From Chionis minor (lineage: Eukaryota; Chordata; Aves; Charadriiformes; Chionididae): 64,000 nt of DNA. Numbering within the stretch: the stretch's first letter is position 1; every line of letters begins with the position of its first letter. The notes under the pieces are model-generated. The model ran no database searches. It saw only the letters and a program-made list of their open reading frames with translations, and had not been told where the DNA came from. Below are positions 61,101 to 64,000 of this stretch, one piece after another. Location: assembly GCA_013398295.1 (NCBI GenBank), contig VZSF01000634.1:336864-400863 (forward strand), read 5' to 3'. The position numbers and the translations under genes are program-made.

Positions 61101-64000
61101 GACAGAGTAACCTGGAGCATTCCAGGAGAATAAACGCCATTCATGCAGGAACAAGTGACGTGAGTAAAGCAAGATTTGCTAAAAATCAAAATTAAACCGT
61201 AGATCTACAAAGCTTGCTGAAGGCAGGAGGGTGCAGGATCTGCTCCGTGTCCCTTCCACTGCTAGAGGAAGTGGCTGCCAAAGTCTGCTTTTCTCAGCTC
61301 ACAGACTGAAGAACAGTGTAGAGAAAAGAGTGGGGAATCTCTGCGAGACACAGGCGAGTTGAGGAATAATAGAAAGTAATGAAACACTTAAGTGTGAGAG
61401 AGCACCATAATATGAAACAAATGCAGCAAGGGAGAAAGTTAATAACTGAAAGACAGTTTGTGTGGTTAGTGGACAGCAAATTACAGTGAACTTTACAGTA
61501 TGGTATGGCAGCAGGGAAAGCTGCCAGGAGTGGGGGGGATTTTGATGTCTCATTTTGGTTTGCTAATTTGTTTCTGGCCTCTCAGTGCAAGCTGTTTTCA
61601 ACCAACTGGGAAAGTCTTCATGAATGAGTAGCTAAAGTGTCCTCTCTTGTTCTTGTGTAAGCCAAAAAGCGTGTGATTTACTCTTATCTGTCTGGTCAGA
61701 CTCACCTCACTGCAATTCAGTGTTCTGACAAGAAGTCCAGACAGTGTGGCACCTCTCGTTTTGGACACTTAAAGTGAGATAGAAGAAAATATTAATATTT
61801 AAGGTCTAGAGGACTAGCCAGTCACAGCAAGAGGGACTAGCTAGAGATCATCACTAAGCTTCTCTAGTTTAATCTCTGTGACTCTTTCACTCAAGCCTTT
61901 AAGAACAGTGTATGTAATAGGCACATGGAATATTCTACATGCTGAACATTGTGCTGTTCATCTGCTGAGTGTCTAGTGAGAGCCAAAGTCAGTATTTAGA
62001 GAGAGATTTGCTCCATAGAGAGCAAAACTTTTTCCCGTGCATCAGCTGTAAGGAAATATTCAAGGATAAAAAAGAAATGATTGTCTGATAGTAGATTTCC
62101 CTAAGTGCCCGAGTCCCTTCCACAAGGAACATTAATTCACTGAGGAACTCTCTGACCCATGTGAAGTAAAGTCTCTTCTCTCTGCCTGTGGGACACTCTT
62201 CGTACCTCTCTTCTGTTACTCTGAGCTGGTGCTGATAATAAGGCAGGGACGTATTCAGAGGCATGTCTGCACGGTCATGGCTTTCATTTCTGCTTCAGCA
62301 GAAATGGGTGAGAATGGTGTTTTCATCCACGCTGAATGTACGCAACCACCTCGGCCAGTGTAGAGCCAAGGGTCAAGAGCGTGGGGTTTGGACAGTTCTT
62401 TTAATATGCGACAGCCATCTAAAAGCTTAAAAGCGAAATAAGATCCCTTTCTTTTGTTTACCTGGACTGTCTCGGTCAACTAAACGGGATGTAATTCCAT
62501 TAAGCCCAACTGGGAAATAAATTGCAATTTGGGGAAGGGGGTTTGAAAACTTAGCGTGGGAGGCATCCTTCTGTGTGAAGCGTAACTTGTCCAGAGAGTG
62601 TCTTCATCCATTGACATTGGGTGCTGCTCTGCAGGGCACGCGATATCCGTACTGCTTCCCTCCGTTACGGTACTAAGAGCACTAACAAACATTTTCTGTT
62701 CCACTGACAATAATTATAGCATAGCCTTCTTGCGACCCTAAAGGACTTTCTCATGAATGTTATCTCCACAATCTGTTTCTGTATTTTCAAAGAAACGCCA
62801 ACTTACTTTTTAACCAGCGAAAGAGTTCTCTTCCCCTCTCCTCCCAGTTCAGGATACAGGAGAACAAATGAACAAGTGCAAACACAAATGGTATCTTGCT
62901 TGAGGGTCAGCGTTGTCTGCATATCCAGTTCTTCTCCATTTCCTGCAGGAAAAATTCATGGCTGGCTCGGAAGGTATTGTTCTCATGTGTTGCCAGAGAA
63001 TCTCTACACCGAGGCCTGCAGCCATAGTGAAGCAACAGAATTTGTCTTGTGTATTTTCATTGTGCAAGAATTTCATTGTCAAGGATTTATTGTTGCCATT
63101 TTCTATTGCACAATATAAAATGGAGAGAAAGAAGGGTGGGGGAGAAACAAATGGATCTGACAGAATTAGGTTTTCAGTGTTCCGAGTTTTTTTAATGAGA
63201 CTTTAACTACTTGCCTCTTCTTTGATCAGTGACAAGTGGCTCTGCTGTAGCTGCTCACTCAAGAGCAAATTGAATTATATTTTTTTAATCAAAATTTTAA
63301 TCCTTATGCCCCAAAATACTGGCTTTTTTAAAAATTTAAAACATTTTTGAAATATTTTGGGGGGCATTTCCTTTTAATACCAAAGAGGAGTAACACGCGC
63401 TAATAGCAGCAGTTTAACAGGATTCCCATCTATCAGAATACTCTTTAAAATTTGAGATGAACATTCTACAGGTTTTGGTTTTCTAAACCAAATGCAGCAC
63501 AAAGCAATTGTTAAAGATGTAAACAGGATTGAAATCAGTCAAAATCAGAAGAGCATGTTTTCCCTGCTTATTGAATTCAAAAAGAAGGGAGAAAGGACAA
63601 TTTCACAAGAAATTTCAATTGTCTTTGCAAATGACATTTCGCAACTCCCATTGTAAAAGAAAATGCAGTTCCAGACAATTTCAAAAGGCAGGCAGGAGCT
63701 CTGCTGGCCTGATTTGGAGCTCTAAACATTATCCATATCTCAAATATTAATATTTTCATATAACAAGCTTCTTGCAAAACCATTGCAGAGCTGTTTTCCA
63801 ACTGGGCAGAAGTCAGTTCTAATTAAGCAAGCAATCCGAGGTGCTTGTGTTTTAGCAGTCGCAGAATTATGAATCTTCTTCTGCATTACTTAATGCATGC
63901 TTTTACAAGTCTTAACTAAGCAGTGTTACCAAAAAATGGAGTATCATGTTGATTTAGTCTATTCAAGTCTCAATTCTTAATGGGTATGGGATAGCCCACT
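58169..64000. other. Intergenic sequence, no gene recognised
   Basis: No coding exon, RNA gene or young mobile element was recognised. A short imperfect tandem repeat is at 60423-60456 (a CAGATCCCCTCA-like unit twice). AT content rises toward the end, near 63280-63370. Confidence 0.5.

Noticed and set aside
1..64000. miR-200/429 cluster, tRNA genes, CRISPR arrays, viral insertions
   Set aside because: Looked for because the miR-200 cluster lies in the same human region, but no matching mature sequence was seen. No tRNA cloverleaf, CRISPR array or viral gene was recognised by eye.

Overview
This window looks like bird nuclear DNA. It has intron-rich genes with GT/AG splice sites, an interspersed-repeat load dominated by two CR1-type LINE 3' ends, a few ancient MIR-like SINE remnants, and one strong CpG-island promoter. 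Nothing bacterial, viral or plasmid-like was seen. Assignment to a bird rather than another sauropsid rests on the CR1 copies and low repeat density, and is an inference.

Two protein-coding genes can be reconstructed exon by exon, both on the minus strand and in the order found on human 1p36.33. C1QTNF12 (adipolin/CTRP12, a secreted C1q/TNF-related hormone) has eight coding exons from the start codon at 35652 down to the stop at 15179. They join in phase into a 320-residue protein. UBE2J2 (a tail-anchored ER ubiquitin-conjugating enzyme) has six coding exons from 47384 down to 44078, giving 259 residues with the active cysteine at residue 94. A non-coding first exon of UBE2J2 lies in a CpG island at about 48.8-49.26 kb.

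Layout: 1-13 kb is gene-poor, with a CpG-rich patch at 3.5-3.8 kb and a CR1 end at 4.45-4.77 kb. At 13.1-15.2 kb is the likely C1QTNF12 3' UTR. C1QTNF12 exons and introns occupy 15.2-35.7 kb. From 35.7 to 44 kb lie the spacer between the genes and the likely UBE2J2 3' UTR, with a 22-bp perfect palindrome and a near-identical 120-bp duplicated segment. UBE2J2 and its promoter occupy 44.1-49.26 kb. From 49.3 to 64 kb no gene is recognised; it holds a CR1 end and a MIR-like SINE.

The two genes are neighbours but have no known shared pathway. One encodes a secreted metabolic hormone and the other an ER-associated degradation E2. I found no convincing undescribed system. The most useful leads are the furin-type motif built across a weak splice junction in C1QTNF12, the apparent shift of a glycosylation site in its C1q domain, the forkhead-like palindrome upstream of that gene, the 120-bp duplication, and a 54-codon ORF diverging from the UBE2J2 promoter.
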